Part shown: piece after piece, positions 46,279 through 57,950 of the stretch
How the letters are laid out: each line of letters starts with the position of its first letter
How positions within the stretch are numbered: position 1 is the stretch's first letter
Assembly (NCBI GenBank): GCA_933207985.1
Contig: OW240914.1
Coordinates: forward strand, 290,428,601-290,492,600
Source: Pelobates cultripes
Taxonomy: Eukaryota; Chordata; Amphibia; Anura; Pelobatidae
Length of the DNA stretch: 64,000 nt
Reading direction: 5' to 3'
The notes under the pieces: model-generated
The model's input: only the letters and a program-made list of their open reading frames with translations
Database searches by the model: none
What the model was told of the DNA's origin: nothing
Translations under genes and position numbers: made by a program

Positions 46279-47116
46279 TCATTTTGGCTTTGTTGGTGCT
46301 AGCCTGCTTTTGTGGGCCTGTTTTGTCCTAGTCTCCCCGCCTCTGTGCCGGATCATGTCCACAGTGAGCAGGTTCAGCTTCTGGAAGAACGCTTCTCGGC
46401 CGTCCGCAGAGGTCAGGGTGTGTGTCTGGGCCCCTCTTTGAAACTGCAGTGAGCCGTCTGCCCCCCAGCAGTAACGGAGCTGTTTAGCAATTGGTGCAAG
46501 CTGCCTCCGGACCACCAGCGCTGCAAAAGGGATGTCTCCATAGATAGCCACTGTATGACCCTCAAATTGGATATTGGTTAAGTCTCTGGAGCGTGCTAAA
46601 ATGGCGGTACAAACAAAGCTCCTAGGTTCATTATAGTCGTGATGTGACAGTCCGTCACATCACGACTATAATGAACCTAGGAGCTTTGTTTGGGGCAGCT
46701 GCAGCCTTCCAGATCCAGAATGCAGAGAGTACTGTCCCTGGTTCTCTGCTGTCTTTGATACCCATTGTGGTAAGTAGCCTCTGTATATGGGGCAGCAGGT
46801 CATCCCCGCCGACGCATTCCGGGATGCCTCGGAGGCGGACATTCCTCTTCCTATGCCTTGCTTCCAGTGTCGTAACGGTCCGGTTCAGCCCTTGGACCTG
46901 TTGGAAGATTTCCATCATTTGGGCTTGAGTGGTCTGCTGGGTATGTTCTCTGTCGCCTTCTTTGGCTTCCAGTGCGTGACTCTTTGCTGGAGGGCCCCCA
47001 TCTCCTTGAGAGTTTCTCAGAGGTCGGCCCTCCAAACCTCCCTCATTTCCATCAGGAGATCTCTTATGTCCCTCTTTGTCACTGGGGATGAGTTCTCCTC
47101 TGACTAAGAGTCTCAA
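46279..47116 (-). pseudogene. L1-like ORF1, broken by an inverted duplication
   Basis: The minus strand first reads QAQMMEIFQQVQGLNRTVTT, a coiled-coil-like stretch. Then comes RKRNVRLRGIPECVGGDDLL, the start of the RNA-recognition domain, and AFWIWKAAAAPNKAPR, the end of that domain. The frame then stops in the 38-bp inverted repeat. The C-terminal domain resumes in another frame after it: AIYGDIPFAALVVRRQLAPI and RYCWG, the usual L1 ORF1 ending. The order and spacing match L1/Tx1-type ORF1 proteins. The copy cannot make the protein. Confidence 0.75.
46611..46691. repeat. Perfect inverted repeat, 38-bp arms, 5-nt spacer
   Basis: Arms 46611-46648 and 46654-46691 are exact complements (left arm AAACAAAGCTCCTAGGTTCA onward) around the spacer AGTCC. 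The arm sequence is L1 ORF1 coding sequence. Confidence 0.98.
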
Positions 47117-47250
47117 TAGTGAGCCCCCGCTGCCGGTGAGGTAAGGCTCTCCCTGTCATCGTGTCAGCTCACTGAGGCCTCCTCCTCGCTGTGCGCCATT
47201 TTGGGTCTGAGCCAGTGGTGCAGGCCTTTCAAACGAGAGCCAAATGTCGG

Positions 47251-49932
47251 CTAATTTATACATTTCAGGCGGGCTGAATTTTTTATTCTTACGCCCCATT
47301 TGGTTTTGGGGGCAGGGATAGTGTGGTTTTGGTCTCTGATTGGGAGCCGAATAGCTCTTTTAGGCCATGTTTGTATCAGGTTGGAACAGAGCTCCACATG
47401 CACACGTCTGGTCCGGTAGCTGGTCGGCCCAGATTTACATTTTAAGCTTATCAGGAATAAAGTTTGTTTTAAATATACATCTGCCAATCTTACAATTTCA
47501 ATTCAATTGTTTCCATCAGTATCTCTTTTTGATCCTTTTCAGTCCCAAATATTACGTGACCTCTTGTGGGCTACTGTGGCTTCTCTGCCTCACCTTGTAA
47601 TCCCATTGGTTCTAGATATGCTCTTGAGGCCTCTGCCGCCTCTGTCATTTCATCTGCCTCTCTTTGTTCCCCTCTGCCCCCAGTTGTCCGTTTTGTGGCA
47701 TCTCTAGGATGCCCATTGCTGACGTCATGTTAATTCTTTAGTCATTATTATCAATCTGATACTTTGCAGCAACATTTTTTGTCGTTGTCAGGTGGAGGCT
47801 ATATTACAAAGGATTGTCAGAATCAATAAGCATATTATTATTATCAGTGATTGGTTGCAATAAGTCAGGAAATGTTCTAAGGTCCGAACACTAACATTCA
47901 TAGGGATGGTCACATTCCTTTCTGATAATTGACTTCTCACGTTTGCAGGTCTCCCAACAGTTGATAATTGACTCCTCACATTTGCAGGTCTCCGAACAGT
48001 TCCAATTTAGATGGTACATTCTCTATTTTTTGCATCCTGCCCCTCCATCAAGAGCCAGCACAGCGCGAGTACATAATTAAACACTCTCGCACTGTGCTAA
48101 GGGCCGGCCACGAGGCTGTTTTAGCCACAACACAACTGCAGGAGATGGAGGGCTCTGCCCTGTAGAACATAATCAATGATAGGTGTTTAATAGACAAGAA
48201 TGAACTAGGAAAAATATTTGCGATTTCCATAAAATTGCAAATTCTCAAAAACACAAAACGCTAATTTTTTTTAATAAAAGATAACTACGTATTGCATTTA
48301 TTTGTTCCTTTATTCCTGCATATTTGGGGCAGGAAAATGTATAGAAAGAACATATGCAAAGAGAGTACAGTGTAAAATCATTGTTTGCTTAGGGTTCCAG
48401 AATTACAAGGATTGACCTAGTGACTAGTCTAGTCTGCACTTTGGATCCTCACAGCACTAGTATATATGTTGATAGAACACCCTAAGATACACATTTACAC
48501 ACTTTAACAACATATTTGAATGTACGGGTGGAGGACTAAGAGCATTATGATATGACTTCTTCCAACAGATGGGAAATGGAGGAGTTCCAATGTTTAGCTT
48601 TTAGGACTTGACCCCTGCCAGTAATGTCACTGAAAAGGTTGGGTCCCAAGATCCCCACTAGCTTTGCCAATTCTCAGTGAATGCTTGTTACACTTTAATG
48701 TTGACTTCAGCCTGATCTACACAAAATTCATCCATTTGGGGAAAATATTATCACTTTTTTTGTTGAGAGTTAAAAATGAAAGAGGTCCCTTAATTGTCTT
48801 TTTTAGTACAACTACAGTAGTAGCACAAAGTATGTTTAACGCTTGTGTTGTTTTGGTTTGGTCTTTGCAAGGTAGGCAGGAAGTGCATGAGTAATATGAG
48901 AAGAGGCTGAAAATCATCACAATAGACCAAAAGTCTTCACCGTGGTTACATGGTATATGTACCAGGCCTGATATTTTCAACAAACTTGGAATTTAAAGCC
49001 ATTCGGTTGACTTCAATCATCATCAGAATAATACACTGCTTGAGAGAGTCACTTTTACATGTGGTACATCTAATATAAGTCAAAATAAATTTTTTGACAA
49101 AGCAATGAAATATTTTTTTTTTTCAACTAGCTCAAGTTGGGCAGTGGGTATAATGCAGTCACATGCCCTGTCAGTTCTGATCTGATCTGATCTGCTGCCA
49201 GAACATAATGAACTTGTCACGCATGCTTCATTCTATTTATAGTTACCATTTTGTCACGCATTGTTCATTGCCTTAGAGATAATTCCTGTAAGGTGCGAAC
49301 AGAGGTCTTCACCCACTCCTCTGGCTCATAATAGCCTATAAATTCTCATATCGGGCCCATTAAGTGAAAATGTTAATAACCATTATTTATATTAGCTATT
49401 TAAATTACTTCATCTTATCTCTAGAGCCATGTTTGTTAATGTGTTTGTATTTCTTCACCTGAATGGATATTCTGTGATAGGTTACTTTGCACAGTAATGA
49501 AATTATAGACAAAGTGGAATTCCAAATGAACATGTTTATTCTTATCATTGAAGAAAAAAAAAGTATATAAAAGTTAAAAAAAAGATTCCTCATCTATCCA
49601 CTTCTATGGAAGGTGTTACTATTGTAGTAATATGTACTTATGTTAACATGATCTGCCTTTTGTTTCACTGGGAAGATTGTGCCTTTTAAGTCCTGTAGTG
49701 ACAGCAAGTGGGATATAAACCTTAGAACATGGTGTGACTGATGCTGTGCAATGCAGGGGTCCATAATCTCAGTGCAACACTAGGTTTTGCAGAACCTTAG
49801 TCTGTCCCAGATAGAGGCAACTACACTTATGACAACTGTTATATGCTGAGTGAGGAGCTAGGGATTAGGATCACACTGCCTATATATACTAAGCTCCTCT
49901 CCCAGCATATCACTAATGGGAAAGGGGCTGAA
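47251..49932. other. No gene recognised; short tandem duplication at about 47928-48004
   Basis: TTGATAATTGACTTCTCACG and TTGATAATTGACTCCTCACA start two adjacent copies of a roughly 38-bp block containing TTTGCAGGTCTCC. Otherwise there are only short frames. Confidence 0.5.
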
Positions 49933-50799
49933 TTAAAGGGACACCATAGTCACCTGAACAACTACTGCTTAATGTAGTTGTTCAGGTGAGATCTATAGCT
50001 CCCTGCAGGCAATCTAATGTAAACACTTCAGAGAAAATACAATGTTTACATTGATTGATAGGAATACCTCCAGTGGCCGTCACTCAGACGGCCACCAGAG
50101 GGACTTCCTATCATGTAGGGCCCTAAAATGGCCTTGTACACGTCAGACGTATTAAAATACGTGTGACGTGTGCAGGAGAGAGAAGACACTGTGTGCGCGC
50201 CTTCTCTCTCCTGCCTGTCAGCAGAGGAGAGGGGGCGGGCAAAGACAGCGAGCTGAGCTGTCAGCTCAGCTCGCGGCCGCGCACACCGCGCAGCAGTGCG
50301 CTCAGGACTTCATAGGGCGGCATGAATGCCGCCCTATGAAGTATGTGCGCATGTGTGACGAAATAGCGGGCGCGGCATCACGAGGCTCCCAGCGCTGGAA
50401 CCAGGTGAGTAAAATCCTCTGCATGGAGAGCAGCAATTTTTTCATTGTAGGTTTAACATGCCACTAGTGGCTTCCATGACTATAAACGAGTTAAACTTGG
50501 TTATATCTCATATTACTCTTAGAGAGCATTTGATTGGAACAGCATGGCATTTTGCAGTGCATGTACACCAGCCTTTCAATGCTTCTCTACTTAGAAGCAT
50601 TGGGCTGTCTTAGATCATCAGTCTAAGATGCTCTCATAGCGACATAGTGGCCACACTGACACCAGCGTTCTGCAGCATGTAAGGTACATGGAGATTATCT
50701 TTTAAACCCCTGCAAGAAGGGGACACCTACATAGGTTGGGGAACACTATAGTGTTAGGGTTACATTTTTGTATTCCTGTTGCTGTAGTGTTCCTATTAA
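49933..50799. mobile_element. TTAA MITE with GC-rich core
   Basis: TTAA 49933-49936 and 50796-50799 flank it. The left end starts AAAGGGACACCATAGTCACC and is followed by a hairpin with 15-bp perfect arms CACCTGAACAACTAC (49951-49965, 49974-49988). The right end is GCTGTAGTGTTCCTA. The core (50150-50410) is GC-rich and contains a perfect palindrome at 50307-50342. The 99-codon frame here is not supported as a gene. Confidence 0.75.
50307..50342. repeat. Perfect 17-bp-arm hairpin
   Basis: ACTTCATAGGGCGGCAT, loop GA, then the exact complement ATGCCGCCCTATGAAGT. Confidence 0.95.
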
Positions 50800-51821
50800 G
50801 GACAGCAGGTTCAAAATACAGCTGCTGCCTGGGAGTGCAATGCCCACTAATCCTGGGCACAGGCCTCCCAACAGTCGAGGTTTTGGTGTCTGGCATCCCG
50901 GACTTGTTTCCTGGTCTGCCTGCATGGTCCAGTAGGTTCAGGGACAGGCTGTCAGTCAGCATGGCTTCCTTGAGGTAAGACTGACGTGCCTTTTCACAGG
51001 GCTCCACCCAGTTCAGTTTCGGGCCATCACTAGCAATGTCTCCAATCATGGTCTGCCCAACCACCCGATCTCATACCTTCCAATGTTGAGAGATATCCAT
51101 GCAGTCCAGGACATGTGTAAGGCTGCACTTACTGTACATATAACCATACTGTTATCAACTTTCATGCCAAATATTCGACTCAACTACAATTTGTACAGTG
51201 GACCACATTGTCCAATGCTGAGTCTCTACACAAAACCCTCCATTGGCTTCCCTTATAGTCAAGAATAATATTTTAAATTGTGTGTCTAACCTAACAATTC
51301 CTCCTTAGTTCTGCTCCCTCTTACAGGTCAGACTATTATTACTACGTACACTGCCGATTCTCTCAATCCCTGCCCAAGCCCTTCCAGAAAAATCAACTCT
51401 TTCGAGAGGTTTATGAATCATAATACTGACCGCAAACACCTATAGACCCATTCTAGCCACAACCCAGCCCACACATCTCTTTTGCGGTGGCAACGTGAAT
51501 TTAAAATTTAGGCCAAAATAGCCATAATATTTATTAACTACATATGTGACATTGTCTACTGCAAGTCTACTGCTGGTCCATACAACCCGTCAACTCTTAC
51601 TTTTGTGTGATTTAGATGTTATATTTCTAGCATTGAGGCTGTATACTCAATATGAAACCCAGCCTCTGTACACAGTAGTGGCTTATTGCTGGGAATATAT
51701 AAAGACAGTTTAGAGAGTCTATTGCACAATAGATAAATTAAATGTATATTGTGGCTGCCTTCGGCCTTTTTCAAATCATGGGTTTGTATAGGAGTTCAGT
51801 AGTGTTATGTAACATTTATTT
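50800..51821. other. No gene; dispersed-repeat fragment
   Basis: 50870-51080 carries CTCCCAACAGTCGAGG and CATACCTTCCAATG motifs shared loosely with 33020-33640. Nothing else is assigned. Confidence 0.4.
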
Positions 51822-52827
51822 TTAAAGGGACTCTAGAATCATCAAACAACTTTAGCTTAATGAAGCAGTTTTGGTGTATTGACTATGCCCCTGCAGTCTT
51901 AATTCTCTGCCATTTAGAAGTTAAATCAATTTGTTTATGCAGTCTTAGGTACACCTCCCTGCATGTGACTTACACAGCCTTCCTAAACACTTCCAGCAAA
52001 GAGTCATCTAATGTTTATACTTCCTTTACTGTAAATTATGTCAAATTTAAAATGTCTTATTTCCTGCTCTGTTAATAGCTTGCTAGACCCTGCTGTTTGT
52101 AAAGCTTAAATTACTGAGCAGGAGATAAAGTAAGTTACATCTGATTGAAAATTAATCTATTTTAATTTCATGCAGTGTGAGTCACAGCCAGGGGAAGTGT
52201 GGCTGGGGCTGCATAAACAGAAACAAAAGTAATTTAACTTCTAAATGGCAGTGAATTGAGCAATGAGATTTCAGAGACATGATCTATAAACCAAAACATC
52301 GTCATTAAAGGGACACTGTAGGCACCAGAACAACTACAAGTAACACCTCTACACCCTAGTTGCCACTCCTCAGACGACCACTAGAGGTGCTTCCTGGGTC
52401 AGTTGCTCTGCATGGAGATTCAGAACTTTTCCCATAGAGATACATTAATTCAATGCATCTCTATGAGGAGAGGCTGATTGGCCAGGGCAAAGTTTGGGTT
52501 TGCCCCCTGGCACGCCTCCTTGGCTGAGATCATCAGAATTTAAGATCTCAGCTAATCCAATGCTTTCCTATGGGAAAGCATTGGGATTGACTGAGATCAT
52601 CAAGTGTGATGATCTGAGTCAAGGCGGCGGACAGAGGGCAGGACCAGTACCAGCGTACCTGCACGGCGCTAGAATAAAAGTAAGTAAAATGCATGTTTAA
52701 GGGTAATAAGGGGTCAGCCATCTATTTTCATTAGTTTAATATAGGGTCAGGAATACACATTTGTGTTGTTGACCCTATAGTGCTCTATTAAGCTAAAGTT
52801 GTTTTGGTGACTATAGTGTCCCTTTAA
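51822..52827. mobile_element. Palindromic TTAA element hosting a second TTAA element
   Basis: TTAA 51822-51825 and 52824-52827. The left end has CAAACAACTTTAGCTTAATG and the right end CTAAAGTTGTTTTGGTGACT, inverted counterparts. AGTTAAATCAATTTGTTTATGCAG on the left pairs loosely with CTGCATAAACAGAAACAAAAG on the right. It is interrupted at 52305-52791. Confidence 0.8.
52305..52791. mobile_element. TTAA MITE nested in the previous element
   Basis: TTAA at 52305-52308 and 52788-52791 bracket ends AAAGGGACACTGTAGGCACC and GACCCTATAGTGCTCTA. Removing it with one TTAA restores a continuous right arm (ACATCGTCATTAAGCTAAAG) for the host element. Confidence 0.85.
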
Positions 52828-53152
52828 TCTTACAAATATGTCTAATTTGCTATTATAGCCAGTAGTCGTTAAACAGGCAAGTTCTAATCATTAAATTCTC
52901 GTTTCTGATATATCGCACTGGCTGTTGGCTCAAATTGATCAAAAAAAGTGCATTCCTTTATTTAAATTAGTTTATTATGTAGAGTTGATTATGATTGCAA
53001 GTTAGAATTGTTTTCCATTGTCTGAATGGCAGAATTGTAATGCTCAATTATATACTGTAACAGAGACAGAAAAGTAAGAATATTAATGTCTGATACTGGT
53101 GAATGTATGAATCGTTTTATCCTTCCTGATCCCAATGCTTTCTCTTTTTCAG
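52828..53152. other. Presumed RGS14 intron 1, right end
   Basis: AT-rich, ending in a strong pyrimidine tract (TTTCTCTTTTTCAG) before the micro-exon. No other signal. Confidence 0.5.
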
Positions 53153-53174
53153 GTGCTAGCAGTTTCTGATGGAG
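53153..53174 (+). CDS. RGS14: RGS14 micro-exon (22 nt), conserved N-terminal VLAVSDGE
   Basis: RGS14 is a cytoplasmic and nuclear regulator that speeds GTP hydrolysis by Gi/Go alpha subunits; mammalian RGS14 also binds Ras/Rap and has a GoLoco motif. This exon reads VLAVSDG plus the first base of a glutamate codon. A TTTCTCTTTTTCAG acceptor precedes it and GGAG|gtgagt follows. Joined to the exon at 60685 the phase is correct (G + AA = glutamate), giving SDGEL as in the human RGS14 N-terminus. The preceding exon must end at a codon boundary; I could not find it. The next exon is 7.5 kb downstream. Its tiny size makes it easy for gene finders to miss. Confidence 0.85.
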
Positions 53175-54342
53175 GTGAGTCACTAACTTCATTGTGGAAG
53201 GAAATGTCACATTGAGAGACATATTTCTGTAACTGGCTTGATGAAAAAGCAATCACAAAGTGTGTGTGCAGAGGTATAAATAGAAACTTCAAGCATTAGC
53301 AGAGCAGGTGGGACAATAAGAGCCCACACTCTGGCGTCATGATACAGGGGGCTACACATAACCTTGAGACATTGCTTACGGCGACATATGAATGATTAGT
53401 TACAGTGTTAATTCGAAATAGGGTGAGTCAAAAGTCAGGAACCTCGCAAACACTCTGTAAAATGTTTAAAGGACTACTTCAAATCCATAAAGTACTTCAG
53501 CTTGCTGAAATGCTTGATAGGTGAGGAGTATCCTATTGTAATTATAGTTTATAAAATTGATGATTTCAATGAGAACTGCGTTTGCACTGCACACGGAGGG
53601 ACAGATTCAGAGGCATCTCGATGATAAAGTCTCTTCCGGAGAAGAATGGGAGGGCTTACAAAGACTGCAGTCATAAGAACGGCACCTTTTAAATATAACC
53701 GCAATGACAACATGCTGCAAAAAATGTGCAAAAGTTTTATAGTTTAATTGAACAGTGATTTTTTTTTTCCCTCTCCCATTTTTGGAGTGAGTGTTCCTTA
53801 AATGTTAGATTAATCTCATCATAAGTTATGTAATAGACCAAGGAGTGTAACATGCACCAAGGTTACGTACATTCATTTATTGCATACAGTAAAGTAATGA
53901 AATTAATCCCAGAGGCACACTCCGTACTCCAAAGGCACTTTTGATTGCTGGAATGTTTTATGTGTGAAGAGTGTGTCCTCTTTTTTTCATTTTACAAAAA
54001 GTGCAGATTTCAATAGAAAACAAACAAAACTGGCAACGGATGAGCCATTTTGTTTGTATCATGACTCCAAGTTCAAGAAAGATGGAGGGAATGGAGAAGA
54101 AACTGATTATTTAATTTATTTTTTTGTATTGCGGTACAGTTATAGATACATTTCTGCACCATTTTGGTTCATCCAGATGGTTTTATCTGATAGGATCGCA
54201 TGGACAAATTTAGTATGAACCGAAACGCCTTGTGGATTCAAATCTTGTCATCTGAACCAAAACATTTTCTCAGATGGATCAATTCGGATAAACCACATCT
54301 TTATTGCCATGTACAAGACTAATATGCACTGAAGGTGTTATT
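53175..54342. other. RGS14 intron 2, first part
   Basis: No gene. A partial TTAA-family left end (GTTTAAAGGACTACTTCAA) lies at about 53465. The rest is unassigned AT-rich sequence. Confidence 0.5.
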
Positions 54343-55043
54343 AACCCATTAAGGATGAAGGCAATTGTCCAACCATTGAACTAAAACAAGACCTAGAATT
54401 TGTTCCTTAAATTAGTGTTTCTTTCACTGTAATATAACCGCTTCTCTTTAAGTGCACCTATACATATTATATATTGGCTTTTAGGACAGAAATTGAAATA
54501 TTTTGAAATCCTATATGTATACCTAGCACAATACTAAGTGTGAATAAAATAATAATAAAGGGAAAAAAACAGAAAAAAAACCCTTATATTGTTTCACAGT
54601 TTTGTGTATAATAATTTTTACATCAAGTGCAACTAAAGATCACGTATTAACGTCTGGTAGCTAACAATATACCATCCCTACCATAATGCTATGATTAAAC
54701 TAACTGTACCCCAACCGTACCCCGGCATTAACCCTAACCTAGAATGAACCTTTACCCTACACTAACCCTTTTGTGACAAGCTTGTACAAAGCATAATTCT
54801 AAACGTAAAGCAGACTCTACAGGAATACATTGTGTCACAGTAAATGAGTCCGGGACAATGATTGATGTTTTACCCCCTGTAGTGCAGACAGATCCTCTGT
54901 ACACTATTAGGGAGACACAGTGGGGTATGTTAATTGGATCAATTGTTTCCCCCTCTGTCTGGAATTACCTGTACCTGTTCTTCTATTAAATAGCGTTTGA
55001 TATTTTATATATACTGTTGTCTGGTGTACTTGAATTACCTGTT
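54343..55043. mobile_element. TTAA-family element fragment (older copy)
   Basis: It begins TTAACCCATTAAGGATGAAG. It shares, in order, AAGTGCACCTATACATATTA and GTGAATAAAATAATAATAAA-like blocks with the copy that starts at 55044. No clear right end was found. Confidence 0.5.
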
Positions 55044-55930
55044 TTAACCCCTTAAGGACTGAGCCAAATGTACACGTTTTGATCAAAATAAAATGTAAAC
55101 AAAACTTGGAATTTGACTATATGTCTGTTCAACCATAATTCACCTCTTTCATATTAAGTGCACCCACACTTATTATATATCATTTTATTCAGGAGAAATA
55201 GGGCTTTCATTTAACATCGAATATTTAGCTACGAAGCATAATTTTATATGAATAAAATATTTTTTTAAAAAGTGAATAATTAAGAAATGTTATTTTTTTA
55301 GTTCTGCGTGATATTTTAACTGTTACCAAAAAAAATACACTATCTTTGTATTCAGCCATATCTCACGTGTAAAACAGCACCCCCTATGTACAGGTTTTAT
55401 TGGGTTTAGAGAATTTACAGGGTCAACTATAGCATGTTACATTTTTCAGTTTTTTTCACATTGAAATTCGCCAGATTGGTTACGTTGCCTTTGAGACCGT
55501 ATGGTAGCCCAGGAATGAGAATTACCCCCATGATGGCATATCATTTGCAATAGTAGACAACACAAGGTATTGCAAATGGGGTATCCAGTCTTTTTTAGTA
55601 GCCACTTAGTCATAAACACGAGTGGTACTGTTATACTCAGGAGACTTCGCTGAACACAAATATTAGTGCTTCAAAACCGCAAAACATATCACAACAATTT
55701 AATCATCAGTGTAAGTGCCGTTTGTGTGTGAAAAATGCACAATACATTTTACTGTTTTGAAACACTAATATTTGTGTTCAGCAAGGTCTCCCAAGTAAAA
55801 CAGTACCCCCCAAGTACAGGTTTTATGGTGTCTTGGAAAGTTACAGGGTTAAATATAGTGCTAGTAAATTAAATTCTCTGTACTCTCTGCCTGGGTTGTC
55901 AGGCAGGTCCTGCAAATATAAATATATATG

Positions 55931-57546
55931 CAGTTGCAAGAAAAAGTATGTGAACCCTTTGGAATGATATGGATTTCTGCACAAATTGGTCATAAAATGT
56001 GATCTGATCATCATCCAAGTCACAACAATAGACAATCACAGTCTGCTTAAACTAATAACACACAAAGAATGAAATGTTGCCATGTTTTTATTGAACACAC
56101 CATATAAACATTCACAGTGCAGGTGGAAAAAGTATGTGAACCCTTGGATTTATTAACTGGTTGAACCTCCTTTGGCAGCAATAACTTCAACCAAACGTTT
56201 CCTGTATTTGCAGATCAGACGTGCACAACGGTCAGGAGTAATTCTTGACCATTCCTCTTTACAGAACTGTTTCAGTTCAGCAATATTCTTGGGATGTCTG
56301 GTGTGAATCGCTTTCTTGAGGTCATGCCACAGCATCTCAATCGGGTTGAGGTCAGGACTCTGACTGGGCCACTTCAGAAGGCGTATTTTCTTCTGCTTAA
56401 GCCATTCTGTTGTTGATTTACTTCTATGCTTTGGGTCATTGTCCTGTTGCAACACCCATCTTCTGTTGAGCTTCAGCTGGTAGACAGATGGCCTTAAGTT
56501 CTCCTGCAAAATGTCTTGATAAACTTGGGAATTAATTTTTCCTTTGATGATAGCAATCCGTCCAGGCCCTGACACAGCAAAGCAGCCCCAAACCATGATG
56601 CCCCACCACCATACTTCACAGTTGGGATGAGGTTTTGATGTTGGTGTGTTGTGCCTTTTTTTCACCACACATAGTGTTGTGTGTTTCTTCCAAACAACTC
56701 AACTTTGGTTTCATCTGTCCACAGAATATTTTGCCAGTACTGCTGTGGAACATCCAGGTGCTCTTGTGCAAACTGTAAACGTGCAGCAATGTTTTGTTTG
56801 GACAGCAGTGGCTTCCTCTGTGGTATCCTCCCATGAAATCCATTCTTGCTTAGTGTTTTACGTATTGTAGATTCGCTAACAGGGATGTTAGCATTTGCCA
56901 GTGACTTTTGTAAGTCTTTAGCTGACACTCTAGGATTCTTCTTCACCTCATTGAGCAGTCTGCGCTGTGCTCTTGCAGTCATCTTTACAGGATGGTAACT
57001 CCTAGGGAGAGTAGCAGCAGTGCTGAACTTTCTCCATTTATAGACAATTTGTCTTACCGTGGACTGATGAATAGCAAGGCTTTTGAAGATACTTTTATAA
57101 CCCTTTCCAGCGTTATGCAAGTCAACAATTCTTAATCGTAGGTCTTCTGAGAGCTCTTTTGTGTGAGGCATCATTCACATCAGGCAATGTTCTTGTGAAA
57201 AGCAAACCCAGAACTGGTGTGTGTTTTTTATAGCGCAGGTCAGCTGTAACCAACACCGCCAATCTCATCTCATTGATTGGACTCCAGTTGGCTGACATCT
57301 CACTCCAATTAGCTCTTGGAGATGTCATTAGTCTAGGGGTTCACATACTTTTTCCACCTGCACTGTGAATGTTTACATGGTGTGTTCAATAAAAACATGA
57401 CAATATTTCATTATTTGTGTGTTATTAGTTTAAGCAGACTGTGATTGTCTATTGTTGTGACTTAGATGATGATCAGATCACATTTTATGACCAATTTGTG
57501 CAGAAATCCATATCATTCAAAAGAGTTCACATACTTTTTCTTGCAA

Positions 57547-57549
<3 letters not shown>
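55931..57549 (-). mobile_element. Tc1-like transposon B with IR/DR ends, inactive
   Basis: The element is 1619 bp with inverted repeats of about 210 bp. Each begins CAGTTGCAAGAAAAAGTATG. Each inverted repeat carries two copies of a transposase-binding-like repeat AAAAAGTATGTGAACCC: 55941 and 56127 on the left, and complements at 57337 and 57523 on the right. The right flank is TA; the left flank reads TATATG, so the duplication is imperfect. The insertion sits in RGS14 intron 2, with the transposase on the opposite strand. Confidence 0.9.
56153..57174 (-). pseudogene. Tc1-type transposase (DD34E), two lesions
   Basis: The minus-strand frame starts [20 protein letters not shown], with a paired-like helix-turn-helix ([20 protein letters not shown]) and a second one around SAKDLQKSLANANIPVSEST. 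Catalytic aspartates are in WTDETKVELFG and QQDNDPKHRSK, the glutamate in [11 protein letters not shown], 34 residues after the second aspartate. A TGA at 56662-56664 follows HYVW. The frame then changes at the run 56602-56605, where the GGTGGTGGGG stretch appears one G short, before IMVWGCFAV. The C-terminus ends AAKGGSTS with its stop. Length is normal for Tc1 transposases. The copy is dead but little decayed, suggesting a fairly young insertion. Confidence 0.9.
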
Positions 57550-57602
<53 letters not shown>

Positions 57603-57612
57603 GTATATGTAT
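57549..57612. repeat. (TA)n microsatellite
   Basis: TA/TATG repeat adjoining the right end of Tc1 copy B, at its TA target. Confidence 0.9.
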
Positions 57613-57649
57613 ATTATTTTTTAATTATTTTTATTTATATATTGATAAA

Positions 57650-57950
57650 TATAGAGATTGTAGCCGTATTAGTCCAGTGATGTAGATGTAAAAACTGATA
57701 AAATTTGTATCTTGTAATACCTTTTTTATTGGACTAACAGAATTTTTTAATGACAAGCTTTTGGGAGAACCTCCCTTTCTCAAGTCTGAAGCATTTCTGA
57801 GCAAGATGACACATAGAATTCAAAGTTGAGTTGTGATACAGGGGTTAAAGCGACATGAGTGTAGATAAGACACAGGTTTGTTAGAAAATAGTCACCATTT
57901 TTGCAGAGCAGAGTGAGGGGGGAGAGAGGGAGAAGTGTATTTTGATATCA
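57650..57950. repeat. Dispersed repeat of unknown class
   Basis: AGATTGTAGCCGTATTAGTC, TTTTATTGGACTAACAGAAT and ACAAGCTTTTGGGAGAACC match a motif set I know as widespread in vertebrate genomes. No class is assigned here. It interrupts the AT-rich repeat region. Confidence 0.5.

Larger units (their letters stand above)
46081..47250 (-). mobile_element. L1-like remnant carrying ORF1
   Basis: ORF1-type coding segments on the minus strand (47116-46655 and 46551-46279) are separated by a perfect inverted repeat (46611-46691). Limits are approximate; no reverse transcriptase or target duplication is seen. Confidence 0.6.

Noticed and set aside
1..53152. LMAN2 or another RGS14 neighbour
   Set aside because: In mammals LMAN2 lies next to RGS14. 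No segment resembling its lectin-domain exons was recognised on either strand by eye.
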